NCBI GenBank assembly: GCA_028752905.1
Contig: JAQNBH010000006.1
Coordinates: 29,244,775-29,308,774 of the forward strand
Source: Cladorhizidae sp. MBARI D1340-BT2
Lineage: Eukaryota; Porifera; Demospongiae; Poecilosclerida; Cladorhizidae
DNA: 64,000 bases
Direction of reading: 5' to 3'
Both the position numbers and the translations under genes were made by a program. Position 1 is the first letter of the stretch. Each line of letters opens with the position of its first letter. The notes beneath the pieces were generated by a model that saw only the letters and a program-made list of their open reading frames with translations, searched no databases and had not been told where the DNA came from. Shown here piece after piece: positions 22,541 through 33,031 of this stretch.

Positions 22541-23911
22541 GGAAGTCATTAATGTCCATGCGAACTTTGTACTGAAACTTACCAACACTTACTTTTTGCC
22601 CAAAATTTCTTGCACCATAATGCTCAGCTCAAAATTTCTTTTAAAATGATACCACTTTGAGCTGCACCTGGTGCATTTAGAAACTCTATGGGATTTTAGT
22701 ACAATACAAAAATTGGGTGTGACATGTTTCCATGACAACTCCTGCGACTGAATCAGTTGGGCTTCTTTCTCTGAAGTATAGCAAGTTTTGGAGGGTGACT
22801 ATGAGTGACGATGTACCAAAAAAAAAGTCCCGATGGTCCAAGGAAGCACCATGCTGACAAAGCAGCTGTAGCAAGAGCTGCTAAACAGCAGAGGGAGGAA
22901 GTTGACTTACATTCAAGCAGTTTTGGTGAGCTTGATGAATTGTTTGCTTTCCCTCGGATACTGCCATCATCTGAAGATGAGTTTGAGCCAGAGAACGAAT
23001 TTCCTTTCTCAGAAGATGCACAAGAGGCATATAGTGAGTGGATGCATTGCCAGCCAAAGGACACTGTTAGAATGATTGCCATTACCATAATGGATAATAT
23101 TATATTTCGAAAGCGTTTTGGCCTAGCTTATGTTGCTACAGCTACTGAAGCTGGTTTAATGGTTGGTTTCAATGAAAAGACAATCAGAGGAGGCAGGATG
23201 AAAGATTTCTACCAGTGCAAGGGAGAGTTTACTGGATCAGCACAAGGCAAGCACATTCGGCCATAATTATGTTGTGGATGATGAACACTGCAGATTGAAA
23301 GCATTGGCATGGTTATGTAAAGGAAAAGTGAGCCAGTTATGACTGTTGCAAAATTTGCAACCAGGGTAAATTCAGAGATGTTACCAAATTCTCACTTACC
23401 ACCTGGTTTTTCTCGTTCCATCACTCCACAAACAGCCAGAAAGTGGCTGTATGATCTTGATTTCTCACCTACATCTCTAAAGAAAGCCATATACTTTGAC
23501 GGTCTTGAGCATGATGATGGGAGAGAATATCGTCGCATGTATCTGCGGAAAATTAAAATCTTGGAGTTAACACTTTCACGGGCGGGTTTAAAAAATATAT
23601 ATTGCTACCATTACTAAAATTAACTGTATTGTCTCAAATATTTATTAAAGTCTATAGCAACCATATATTTTTGGAATCACACATAGTTACTTAATATGTA
23701 GGTGTGGTTTATGTTGCCTAGCAATAAAGTGTGTGGTTGTAATTGTGGTTTTAGTAATTAATTTTTGAATTTCAAGGCAATTATTGTTCTATTTTCAAGT
23801 ATATTTTATGATAACATGTTTTATACATTTGCAGGTACACAAATTTCAACCATAATGACCAGACTGCAGCATGGAATTATGAAAAACAGAAGAAAGCCTA
23901 CATCACAAAGG

Positions 23912-23960
23912 TCAAATACCCAGCAGTCACGATGAGACATCGTGACTGTTGGGTATTTGA
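23912..23960. repeat. Near-perfect 23-bp hairpin
   Basis: Arms 23912-23934 and 23938-23960 are inverted copies with a 3-base AGA loop. The only departure is a G opposite T, which still pairs in RNA. It lies inside the piggyBac-like insert. It could be an inverted micro-duplication formed during repair, or a small RNA hairpin. Confidence 0.85.
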
Positions 23961-24029
23961 GAGGTGGGATGGTGGGACTGCTGTGACTTTGTGTAGATCC
24001 AAAAACTGTGGACATAGAAACAGATATTT

Positions 24030-24284
24030 TTATATTCTATACCTTTTTGAACAGTAATACTTACCTAAAGGCCAAGTAAGACACTTATCACTAGAGCTGG
24101 AGCGGTCATCAGAAACTATAACTATTGGATCTTCATCTTCCTCCGTTACTTCTGAGTGACTAAGCTCAGGGTTTGCTCTGGGAAAGTAGCTCTCAAAACC
24201 TTCGCCTTCAAAATCACTGTCATCCGCTTCAGAAAGGCCGAAATCGTCGTCTTCCAGTAAATGCAGCACATCGCTAACGTTCAA
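24030..24284 (-). pseudogene. piggyBac transposase N-terminal exon remnant
   Basis: An open frame from about 24284 to the donor near 24065. It is strongly acidic, with repeated Asp/Glu/Ser runs ('SEADDSDFEGEGF', 'SEVTEEDEDP', 'SDDRSSSSDK') as in many piggyBac transposase N-termini. An in-context ATG at about 24295 reads M-A-N-A then stops; a one-base shift would connect it, so the start is broken. No DDD catalytic domain follows within the insert. Confidence 0.5.
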
Positions 24285-25300
24285 GCATTAGCCATGATTT
24301 CCGTGTGAGCTTTCTGGGTTCAAAGTCCTTAGCAACCGTTATGCTGTCATTGTTTTGTGAATACCACGTAATAGAGCTACGTTTTAGGCGTCGTTTAATA
24401 AGTTTTTTATGGGGGTAAGTTCAACGATCTATTTTTTATGAATTTTTTAACTGCGAGACATCTTGGGCGCTTTAAAGCGCCTGTGATCGTTAAAGGGTTA
24501 ACTCACTTGCCGCCTCCTTTGTGTGTAGATGGAGTGACCGAGGAAACAATTGGCAATCCAGATGCACTGCGATGCTTGGTGTTATTATACCATGATGAAT
24601 CAAGCTTTCATGCCAATGAAGGCCAGTCATGGTAATGGATAGAGGAGGGAAAGTTGGCTATTCATCCCAAAGGTGCTATTCGTGGTTGATGATCAGTGAC
24701 TTCATTGACGAACACAATGGCTTTTACGTCTAATCCCACACGAACATGTTGAAGCTAAGGAAACACACCCAGTTATTCCTATTGCAGCAAGAGCTGTTTT
24801 TAAATTTGGAGCACTTGGTTAATGATAATGGAGCAGGTTGAATTTTCCGTAACTGGAAGTGGTAAACAGAACGGCCTGCGAAAAGTGCTCCAAGAACACA
24901 ATGTTAACACTACTGTCATGTTGAAAGCAGACATGATCAAGAAGCTTGAGACAATGGAAGACTTTCAAACCAAAAAAATCGAAGGTGGAAGAGCTTTTCA
25001 CAAGCAGGGAGCACAGAGCAATATTTCTGCCAAAATTCCACTGCTAAGTAAATCCCATTGAAAATGTGTGGGGTCAAGCAAAACAGTATACATGTGCCAA
25101 TTGTGATTACTCGTTTAATGGTTTGGAGAAATTATACATACTGCAATGGATTCTGTTAGTATTCAGCAGACAGAAATACATGAGTACACAGAGCATACAG
25201 AGAAGAGATAATGGTTGGAAAAGGTGCTTTAAAAAAGTACAAAAGTCATCGTCATGTCCCTGAAACTGAACTAAATTATTGTCCATTTACTCTGTAAAAA

Positions 25301-26876
25301 AAAAATTTCTTGAAATCTGTTTTAACAGTTTTACTGATGATTAAATGCACCACATGTAACAATAAGCTAACTTGCAAGAAAATTTACCTCATGGAAAGTG
25401 TCATATGTGAGGTCAAAGTTCAATTATCATGTTTTTCCATCTCCTTCCAGTTGTCCTAGTCATTTATTGCTTGCATATACTTAGTGAGGGCCTATCTCAA
25501 GGCTCAACAGAACAACATAAATGACATTAGCGGTTTGACTGAGAAGGGACTTTGGAGCTGCTTGACCACAACATCACCTTCTTTATGGCGAGAGCAGTGA
25601 CAAAGAAAATACTGTGAAGCACATACATAGAAGATAATGCTGTGAAGCACGTATACATAGAAGATGATGCTGTGAAGTAGGTATACATAGCTGTGAAGCA
25701 GGTATACATAGATTATGATTCTGTGTACCCGTAGATGATAGTGATTCAGATCAGTTTCCAGGCGAGTGAGATGAAATCAGTACATATTGATAGCTATAAC
25801 AGTGAAAGAATTGCAATAACTATATACTATATATAATAACAAAGTTGATAGCTTGAACATTATACCAGCTCTAGCTCTTATAATTTTGTATATTATATTG
25901 CTAGCTAAATTATCTGGTAATAAAATATGGTATCTCTCTGTAACAAGTTTTCTGCCGCACACTTAAAATCTACATTCCCAACTAACTTTCCTCCTTCTCC
26001 AAAAGGTTCTTATCCTACCTGGTACTCTCCTCTACTGCTACCTTCCTCTCATCCAACCTATTGCTTAGATATTGAAGTAACAAGTGAAAGAACATCTTCT
26101 AAATGATTATTATCAGGTGACATGAATATTTCTATTTCAATCAACTGTTTTGTTTTTAGTGCTAATGTTTCTAGTGAAATACGTATGTCTCCATCAGGGC
26201 TTAAGTATTTAAGATGAAATGTTGGCACTAAATACACAAACCTGATTGAAAGAATATTTATATTTCATGATGTAATTGTTAGGCAGTTAAATTTCATCAC
26301 AAAGGTAAAGACCTCACATGTGTCAGAGGCAGTTGTCTGTCACCTGTGTTGAGTTAAAAAGTAAAAACAACAACCTGTTGCTATGATTTTGGAATCCATA
26401 AATTCTGCATACTTCATTCTATGAAGTTGATATAAAGCTTAAACGATAGCTCTTTCTGTGTGCTCTCTTCTAATACCAAAACTGATGCACAAATATAAAT
26501 GCTTCAGTTACAGGAAGTCAAAGTGGTGGACCTCAATTCCTGCAGGCCTCAATTTTCTGCAGTTCTAGTAAGTGCTAGACAGCTGTGGCTCGATGAAGCT
26601 CTCGGTGCTAGTATTATTGGTAGGTGCTATTAAATTTTTAGGAAGACCGGCATAGTTATGGAATTTCATGAGCATATATATAACCGGAGATGAAGTCACT
26701 CCTACAGTACATGTGAAAGGAGGGTGAGGCTATATTTTTTTATTATCACCAACATGGATGCCAACATTGACGAATTGTATGTTGTTGTTATTATAATACC
26801 AATAATTATTCTAGTCGAAACATCTAGGGAATACAATTTGAAGTTGATTATTGAGGTGATTTTAATGTTATTATCT
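25301..26876. other. Non-coding stretch with a small minisatellite
   Basis: No gene seen. At about 25610-25715 a ~33-bp unit repeats three to four times ('gaagcacgtatacatagaagatgatgctgt'). The rest is AT-rich with no recognised element. Confidence 0.4.
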
Positions 26877-26877
26877 C

Positions 26878-27366
26878 AAGATAGAGTTCATTGAGATAAT
26901 TTGAATGTCTGAAAAGGGTCTTCAGTTGGAATTTCAGTGCTGCCATCCAATAGTCCAAGTACACCTGCCTTCTTCCATCCTTTAACACAGGTGGTGAAGA
27001 AGTTATACATCTTCACTAGCCACGTGGTTGAGCGAAAATCAACTTCAACATCTTCAAGTTGCTTCTCACTCTCAAGTTGTTGCTTCACAGCATCAACATC
27101 TCCAAGCTGCTTCCCACTCTCAAGATAGAGTTCATTGAGATAATTTGTATGTCTGAAAAGGGTCTTCAGTTGGAATTTCAGTGCTGCCATCCAATAGTCC
27201 AAGTACACCTGCCTTCTTCCATCCTTTAACACAGGTGGTGTAGAAGTTATACATCTTCACTAGCCACGTGGTTGAGCGAAAATCAACTTCAACATCTTCA
27301 AGTTGCTTCTCACTCTCAAGTTGTTGCTTCACAGCATCAACATCTCCAAGCTGCTTCCCACTCTCA
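26878..27366 (-). repeat. 244-bp tandem duplication, two copies
   Basis: 26878-27121 and 27122-27366 are almost identical (a few substitutions such as 'ttgaatg/ttgtatg'). On the minus strand each copy is open and reads 'AVKQQLESEKQLEDVEVDF', then 'VKMYNFFTTCVKGWKKAGV'. The amphipathic, Glu/Lys-rich half looks coiled-coil. The unit length is not a multiple of three, so the duplication shifts the frame. I do not recognise the protein. Confidence 0.7.
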
Positions 27367-29740
27367 AGTCATTGTATTATCTGATTTTTTGGGCTGACCT
27401 ATTGACCGTTAGATGAAGTGGCTGAAAACAATGTCATGTTAGCAGGAACTAGAACGAACTTGCAATTTAATGACGATAACTCGTGTTTGACCTTCTGTGT
27501 CACTTGCCCTCTTAAAACACCAGTGCCTTGTGTGCAGCAGCTACTTACAGTTCTGCTCGTTTCTTCACAACATATTGAGCAATGCCTTCCTCAATCAACT
27601 TCAAAGTTTATTGCTCATTGAACCAGTGCTTTGGATTCTATGATAAACAAAAGTTTAGTTTCTTCTTTGTAGTTAGTGGCTACCTGAAGCCCAGTACTTA
27701 ATGAAATATTGTCTGCTAGGCAACAACTTCACAATCCTGGGCCTGATCAATTTTGAAGAGCTTTTCAAACACTTTGATGCTAACAGTAAATTTGTATCTG
27801 CTGAACACTGGTATGCATATCTATGCCTGAGTTGACCATGCCTCATTTAGTGATTGCTAGCGTGGACACCTGAAAATTGTAGTTATCATGGTAAATGCTG
27901 GTGCGCTATATGCTGCTCACACTAGCGATCCTTGCATCAATTTTGTGGTATTGTGAACATGAAATTGCTTGAATGGATTCAAGTTCCATTCAGTTCCAGT
28001 TATTCAATTGACACATGGTGGTGTGCTTTCCGCTAAAAGTATCTCCAAGGAAGAATTGAATGTGGAAAGTTTGGTGGAGGCAGTGATGAACTTTCTTTGT
28101 ATATGTCTGTATATGACTTCATTGGTTCATTAATTAATGGGTAGAGTTTTATAATTTAGGTGAAATTTGAAATTCAAGCTGCGGGTGAAACTTCAGTGTC
28201 AGAGTTCAATGTAACCCTGAGTGATGCAAATATCATGACATATTGTGAACTGCCCTCAATTCTATAATTGAAAACAGGATTGCCTTATCTCTCTCACTGC
28301 ATCTAAGGGGGGAGTATACTTTTTTTAATTTTATTATTTTCCTGTTATTCTATACCATCACTATTATACTAACTGCATTTCAAGTTTAAACACTTTTTTG
28401 TCAATCATTCTCGAGTTATGATAATTTGTATCCATCCATTTCATCGCCCACCTCTGCGCGATGAATTAGAAGAAACCAGAATAACGCAGTAACTTGGATC
28501 ATTCCTAATACAATAAACATTTATGGCCAAGACTTGAAACTTGCCTAAAATATCACTCAATGCTATTCCGTAATTTTCGCACTATCTGGCGAAGGGGGGT
28601 ATAAAAGTCTGCTCCTGCGCATGCCACGTTGTTGTTCTCCAGTTCTCAACTTTGATGGCATCTCTGTGTGATTGTAGTGCGATTCTAATCAATGCAGCAT
28701 TCTGGTTGTCATCGGAAGAAGAGACTCATTACATAAAACCGCATAACTATTTCAATTTTTTCGGTTGTAATTAAGCTCTTGCATTGCTTTGTGTTTTGAA
28801 TAGTCCCACCCCTAATCCAGTCGTTTTCTGATGAGATATATATAGTCAAGCCTGACAACATAAAAATTAAATTGGTTGATTGGGATATTGAAATTAAAAA
28901 AAATTCTAGAAAACTTGAAAACATGCATCTCACTCTGACATCGCAAGTGTTGTAATGTCTCTTTGTTATGACCATTTTTGTGTTTTTTCTCCCTAAAAAC
29001 AAAATACCAGAACTTTTTAATGCTTCATTGATTTTTACTCATTTTGGTCATAAAAGATAGCCTCTTCTGTGTGCTTTGTGTATCAATCAACCAATTACTT
29101 GCAATAGCAATAAAGCCATTAAAAATACAATAATAATAATATAAAAATTATTTCATACCCTAAAGGCTAATCACCAATTTAACAGCAATCACAGACACTG
29201 TAATGTTTCTATGTATATTTCTCCTACTAGTCCAATTTGAATACTAGCTACTAGCATGTGAAATGAGCACACAAGAGTGGACTCTTATTTCATAAGGGAT
29301 GAATTATCAACAATTATTAACTTCTGTGAGAAACTATGTTATTTACGCTTCTTCTCGTCCATTTTCAACTGGTATATAATGAACTGTCAGCATAAAATCT
29401 ATCATAACTCAAGAGGTTGATAATGAGCTGACACTTGAAACAGTTAGTATATCAGTGAAACAGTAAAAAAATAAAAATAATTGTAGGTAAAGTTCCTAAA
29501 ATAAAGCGGTCTTGTCCTCCCGTTTAATAGAAGTTGTTAGTTGGATGGAAGTTAAAATCCCTTACTCCAGCTAGAACATCCCCATACCCACCTGTACAGC
29601 TCTCATCCTTTTGTCACATCATATTTTCTCTCTTCTTGCAGACCTATCTAGAACTAAAAATAATCACCTGATAACTTGAGTCAAAAAAATGGAGGGCGGA
29701 CATTTCCTGTAACAGAACTCCTCCCCTCCCACCTCCCAGA
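27367..29740. other. Unrecognised stretch, no supported gene
   Basis: AT-rich, with short frames only. The one signal of note is a TATA-box candidate at 28600-28607 followed 47 bp later by an ATG with a 41-codon frame, listed separately. Confidence 0.35.
28600..28780 (+). promoter_or_regulatory. Candidate TATA promoter with short downstream frame
   Basis: GGGGTATAAAAGTCTGC at 28596-28612 is a strong TATA-box match in AT-rich DNA. An ATG at 28655 opens 41 codons ('MASLCDCSAILINAAFW'), ending in TAA near 28778. Spacing suits a transcription start at about 28630. No gene family is evident, and it may be the 5' end of a lost mobile element. Confidence 0.25.
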
Positions 29741-29837
29741 CCCCTCGTGTCATGCAGAGGTAATACGGATGGTTATATTAGGAAGTTAATAGTTCACCAT
29801 TCCACTCCCATTAAATCTCCTCTACTACACCTTGTAA

Positions 29838-30778
29838 TTACTTGTCAATCACTTCTGCAACTGCTGCAAAGGGAGTTGAAGACGTGGAAAGTTGACTGTG
29901 TGCTGAATGATGGAGCCCCCAATGTTGGCACTGTGTGCGTGCAAAACACCTTCTCTCAGGACGAACTCAGCCAGGCTTCGCTCAAGTTGGCTTCTGGGTT
30001 CTTGCGAGATGGAGGATGGTTCATCACAAAAGTTAGTTTGTTTGGTTGTCAACCTGCCTCAACCCAGTGTGATGTTCATCTAGTGTGTATCCCCATAGAG
30101 TTATTGTCAACCTACTTGACCTTCCTCAACCCAGAATAATATAGTGTGGCTATTGTCAACCTACTTCAATCTACCTCAAGCCAATGTGATGTTGGTCCCA
30201 TGTGTGTTGACATAAAGCTCTTGTCAATCTACTTCAACCTGCCTCAACCCAGTCTGATGTTGATCCAGTGTGTGTTGCCATAGAGCTTTGTCAACCTACT
30301 TCAATCCAGTGTTATATTGGTTCAGTGTATCCCCATAGAGGAGTGGTTATTGTAGTAAAAGGTCGTCATTATTCAAAACCTTTTTATCACTAACATACAA
30401 GTAGCCAGACTGATACATGATTCAAATATGTGGCTGATTAGGAATTGTAACATTTGTTTGTTGGCCAACCAGTATTAAAGGGGCAACTTAATTTTTCAGC
30501 TGCCCTCTCTTGCTTGCTTATTCTCACAAATATAGATGCATTTCAGGTTTTTAACTCCAAAATTACCAGCCATTCATGTACGTGCTCAGCAGCTCTTCAA
30601 GTCCATCCACTCTACCAAGCCTCAAGCTTCCCATATGGAGTCCGCAGAGATCTTCGTTGTGTATGAGGGATTCCTGGCCCCTACCCAGATCAATAAGAAG
30701 GTGCTGGACCCTAGGTATTTGTTCCGGGAGGTGGAGGAGAAGAAGGCCGAAGAGAAGATTATCCTGTGCAAGCTGCAG
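29838..30778 (+). pseudogene. FTSJ3/Spb1-like rRNA 2'-O-methyltransferase fragment, two exons
   Basis: Exon-like block 29838-30030 encodes 'RELKTWKVDCVLNDGAPNVG' followed by 'FLRDGGWFITKV'. This is the RrmJ/FtsJ fold, with the D-G-A-P-N motif and the catalytic lysine region of the Spb1/FTSJ3 nucleolar methyltransferase, which modifies pre-rRNA during 60S assembly. Block 30545-30778 continues with 'STKPQASHMESAEIFVVYEG', 'FLAPTQINKKVLDPRYLF' and a GTTAGT donor. Two small frame breaks lie at the start of the second block, near 30558 and 30585. No convincing acceptor precedes the first block, and the protein's start and its long C-terminal domain are absent. It may be a pseudogene or partial duplication, or a real gene with sequencing errors. 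A minisatellite fills the intron. Confidence 0.75.
30046..30335. repeat. ~68-bp minisatellite in the FTSJ3-like intron
   Basis: Four units of 'tgtcaacctacttcaacctgcctcaacccagtgtgatgtt', then 'ccagtgtgtgttgccatagagct', with length variation. Confidence 0.75.
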
Positions 30779-31102
30779 GTTAGTTGTAAGGGTTATTACA
30801 CTGAACCACATGACTGGCAACTACTGGATTCCTGCATACCATGGAGAAGGGTTGAACTGTTAAATCTAGGCAGAAGGCAAATGCAGAAGAATTTGTGACA
30901 CTCTGGTGCACAAACTGGCGGGCAGCCACCGGCCAAACTCCAACCAATGTCCAAAATGACCGAGCAAGATAGCTTACTGTCAGCAAGATGGACCAACCAA
31001 TGTCTAATCTCTATCAACACGTGCAGTACTGTTAATTTTTTGTTTAATTTTTGGTGTGTAATAATCGACGCTAGTAATCTAATGCTGTTTGATGATAGCT
31101 AA

Positions 31103-31346
31103 CAAGCGCAAGTTGTTTTAGTTTTTCTTCACAAGTTGTAGCACTGCTATGGCTCATGGTGGAGATATATCTCCCCCACCTAAGAGGAGGAAAGTATTGT
31201 ATGCTACATACTAGTCCAACATTTGCTGACATGGTCCCAAGGATTTGATAATTTCCTTCTCATGGGCTTTTGGGCTGAGATATCACTTCTCTGAGACATA
31301 GCAGTGCTAACAACTTGTGAAGAAAAACGAGAACAACTTGCGCTTG
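31103..31346. mobile_element. Foldback / MITE-like inverted repeat
   Basis: ~50-bp arms, 31103-31152 and 31297-31346, start CAAGCGCAAGTTGTT and share 'gtttttcttcacaagttg' and 'tagcactgctatg', with about four differences. The ~145-bp centre holds an ATG frame 'MAHGGDISPPPKRRKVLYAT', whose PPKRRKV stretch looks like a nuclear localisation signal. It could be the first exon of a transposase left in a deletion derivative. No clear target duplication is visible. Confidence 0.5.
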
Positions 31347-31567
31347 ACAATTATGAAATGTCCAAATGAAATTTACGTTCCTTTTATTTGAATAGAACCA
31401 TCGCTCAACTTCCACTGGCCTTAAAAATTGTGAAACAAAACTAACAGCGATGAAAACATCAAAAGCCAGAGGATTTTTTAAATTTTTTAAATTTTATATT
31501 CTCAACGACTCTCAGTAGACTTAATAAAATTAAAATGACCTCAATAATTAGCTTGAATTTTACAATC

Positions 31568-31602
31568 TGGACGTTTTGACTTGATGCTCTAGCCTTCATC
31601 AG
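31568..31602 (-). repeat. Hammerhead-like structured repeat copy
   Basis: On the minus strand it begins CTGATGAAGGCTAGAGCATC and continues 'aagtcaaaacgtcc'. Same family as 17791 and 35449. The stem is shortened here because TCTAGTC has become TCAAGTC. It lies 20 bp outside the left end of the Harbinger element. Confidence 0.45.
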
Positions 31603-31654
31603 GAATAATGAGATGCAAGACTAAAGGCTGGTTCACAACACGACGCAAACAGCA

Positions 31655-31740
31655 AGCGTCGCGTCGCGTCGCGTCGTGTGAACAATGTGACACGCGACGC
31701 GTTCCGGTTTTAGGACGCGACGCGACGCGACGCGTTGATA
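31655..31740. repeat. Left subterminal GCGTCGC array of the Harbinger element
   Basis: Tandem GCGTC units (31672-31695) and, in opposite orientation, GACGC units (31690-31735), starting 30 bp inside the TIR. Very CpG-rich against an AT-rich background. Its counterpart lies at 34800-34912. Likely binding sites for the transposase or the MADF protein, by analogy with other Harbinger elements. Confidence 0.7.
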
Positions 31741-31866
31741 GAGTCGAGTTCTATTTCTGCGTCCAGTGTGAAGCGTCCTCATCCGTCCAGCCAATCAGAT
31801 TGCTTCATTATTCATCGTGCGATTTGTCATACTACTGCGCACTATTAAGAAAACAAAGCGGAGTCA

Positions 31867-32968
31867 ATGGAAGAAATGGACATTGAAAGTTTGGTTGAAG
31901 CTGTGCGGGAATTCCGATGTTTATGGGATGTAACTTATTCAGGATACAAGGACAGAAGGAAGCGGGAGAATGCCTGGAAAGAAGTTGCTAGTGAGGTAAG
32001 ATTGAGCAATATTGAGCATTTAGGGTCTGTAGTATATCCGTATATCCAGGGTATATAAACGTCATAATTATTTTCGTGGGAATGAAATTGGTTACCTTTT
32101 GTAGGTTGGAGTGGAGGCTGAACTCTGTGCTTCCAAATGGAAAAGACTGCGGGATAAATTTGTGAGGGAAGTAAAGAAGATCAAGGGAGGCAAGAGTGGG
32201 AATGCAGGGCCGAAGTATATACCAACTTGACCGTACTTCAAAATAATGGAATTTATGACGGACAGTATCAAGCACAGGAAGTAAGTTATATTATTATTGT
32301 ATGCAATATATAAAAAATTCTTTTACTGTGTTATATACATAAATAAATGCAGAAGCCACACCAACCTCACAGCACGAGTGTCATCAGAGACACAAGACGA
32401 GACATCGCCACCACCAGCAGTGTCGGATGAGGAGAGTGAACATGGAGACATGGTTTTGGGAATCCGAGAGAGGTATACCAAAGTTATTTATAATAATAAT
32501 GCTGCCAACCAATGTTTTATACTACAAATTGTAGTATCCCATGTCATCATAGTTAATCCAGAATTTTTTTCTTTCTATAGATCTCCTTCCCCAAGTGATG
32601 TCTCGCTCAGTGAGCCTCCAAGGTCACAGAGTACATCATAATATTGTACACCACAGCCACCAGCAAAGAAGAAAGGAAGAGGCAGCAGAGGTGATGATGA
32701 TGCAGTATTCGTTAGGGAGATGGCAAGGCTGGACGATAGGCGTAGTGAGAGGGAGGAGCAACGAGTCGAGAGGAGGAGGCGCACAAGTTTAGATGAGGAT
32801 GTTATTTTTGGACAACAAGTAGCTACTATAATGAAACGCTTTACCACTACACAAAAATCTAATGCACGCATTCAGGTGTTACAACTTTTACATGATATAG
32901 AATTTCCACACACACAAGAATTCCCACATTCCCAAGATTTTTCTCACCCCTATTCATCTCATTATTAA
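31867..32968 (+). pseudogene. MADF/BESS-domain accessory protein of the Harbinger transposon (two stops)
   Basis: Four exons join with consistent phase: 31867-31995, 32105-32280, 32353-32472 and 32581-32968, total 813 nt or 270 codons. Introns are GT-AG. N-terminal MADF domain: 'LVEAVREFRCLWDVTYSGYK', 'NAWKEVASE', 'CASKWKRLRDKFVREVKKIK', 'FKIMEFMTDSI'. The C-terminus has a basic Arg-rich stretch ('RRSEREEQRVERRRR') and a BESS-like motif, 'DEDVIFGQQVATIMKRFTT'. In PIF/Harbinger elements this protein helps bind DNA and import the transposase. TGA at 32228-32230 replaces the Trp expected before 'PYF', and TAA at 32639-32641 interrupts exon 4, so full-length product is not expected. Confidence 0.85.
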
Positions 32969-33031
32969 TCTGTAATGCAACTGCTAATTAAATTTTCCTT
33001 TTAATTACTAAATATTAATGTTATTAATTTG

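Larger units (their letters stand above)
23571..24497 (-). mobile_element. piggyBac-like transposon, internally deleted, inserted at TTAA
   Basis: Bounded by TTAA at 23567-23570 and 24498-24501. The ends are imperfect inverted repeats: CACTTTCACGGGCGG on the left and CCCTTTAACGATCACAGGCG read inward from the right. A subterminal palindrome GGCGCTTTAAAGCGCC lies at the right end. Removing the insert with one TTAA rejoins the surrounding transposase in frame (...KILE + LTHL...). Inside, minus strand 24284-24030 encodes an acidic N-terminus ('LLEDDDFGLSEADDSDFEG') like piggyBac transposases, with a splice donor after 'WPL' (24065). The catalytic domain is absent, so it cannot move by itself. Confidence 0.85.
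22780..25300 (+). pseudogene. Dead DDE transposase gene (Tc1/mariner-IS630-like), split by a piggyBac insertion
   Basis: Plus-strand frames belong to one transposase. N-terminal region 22805-23266 is acidic, then 'NEKTIRGGRMKDFYQCKGEF'. Next come 'MTVAKFATRVNSEM' and 'SITPQTARKWLYDL' (23339-23566), helix-turn-helix-like. The core has 'YHDESSFHANEGQSW' (24580-24633), 'GLRKVLQEHNVNTT' (24865-24912), and 'NPIENVWGQAKQYT' (25048-25089), the C-terminal acidic motif typical of the IS630/Tc1/mariner superfamily. It ends near 'KYKSHRHV' (25233-25256). Frameshifts at about 23262 and 23336 and stops near 24634 and 24820 kill it. A 927-bp insert at 23571-24497 divides the frame exactly. Terminal repeats were not securely found; a faint pairing around 'tggtgcattta' (22670 and 25345) is possible. 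Confidence 0.7.
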
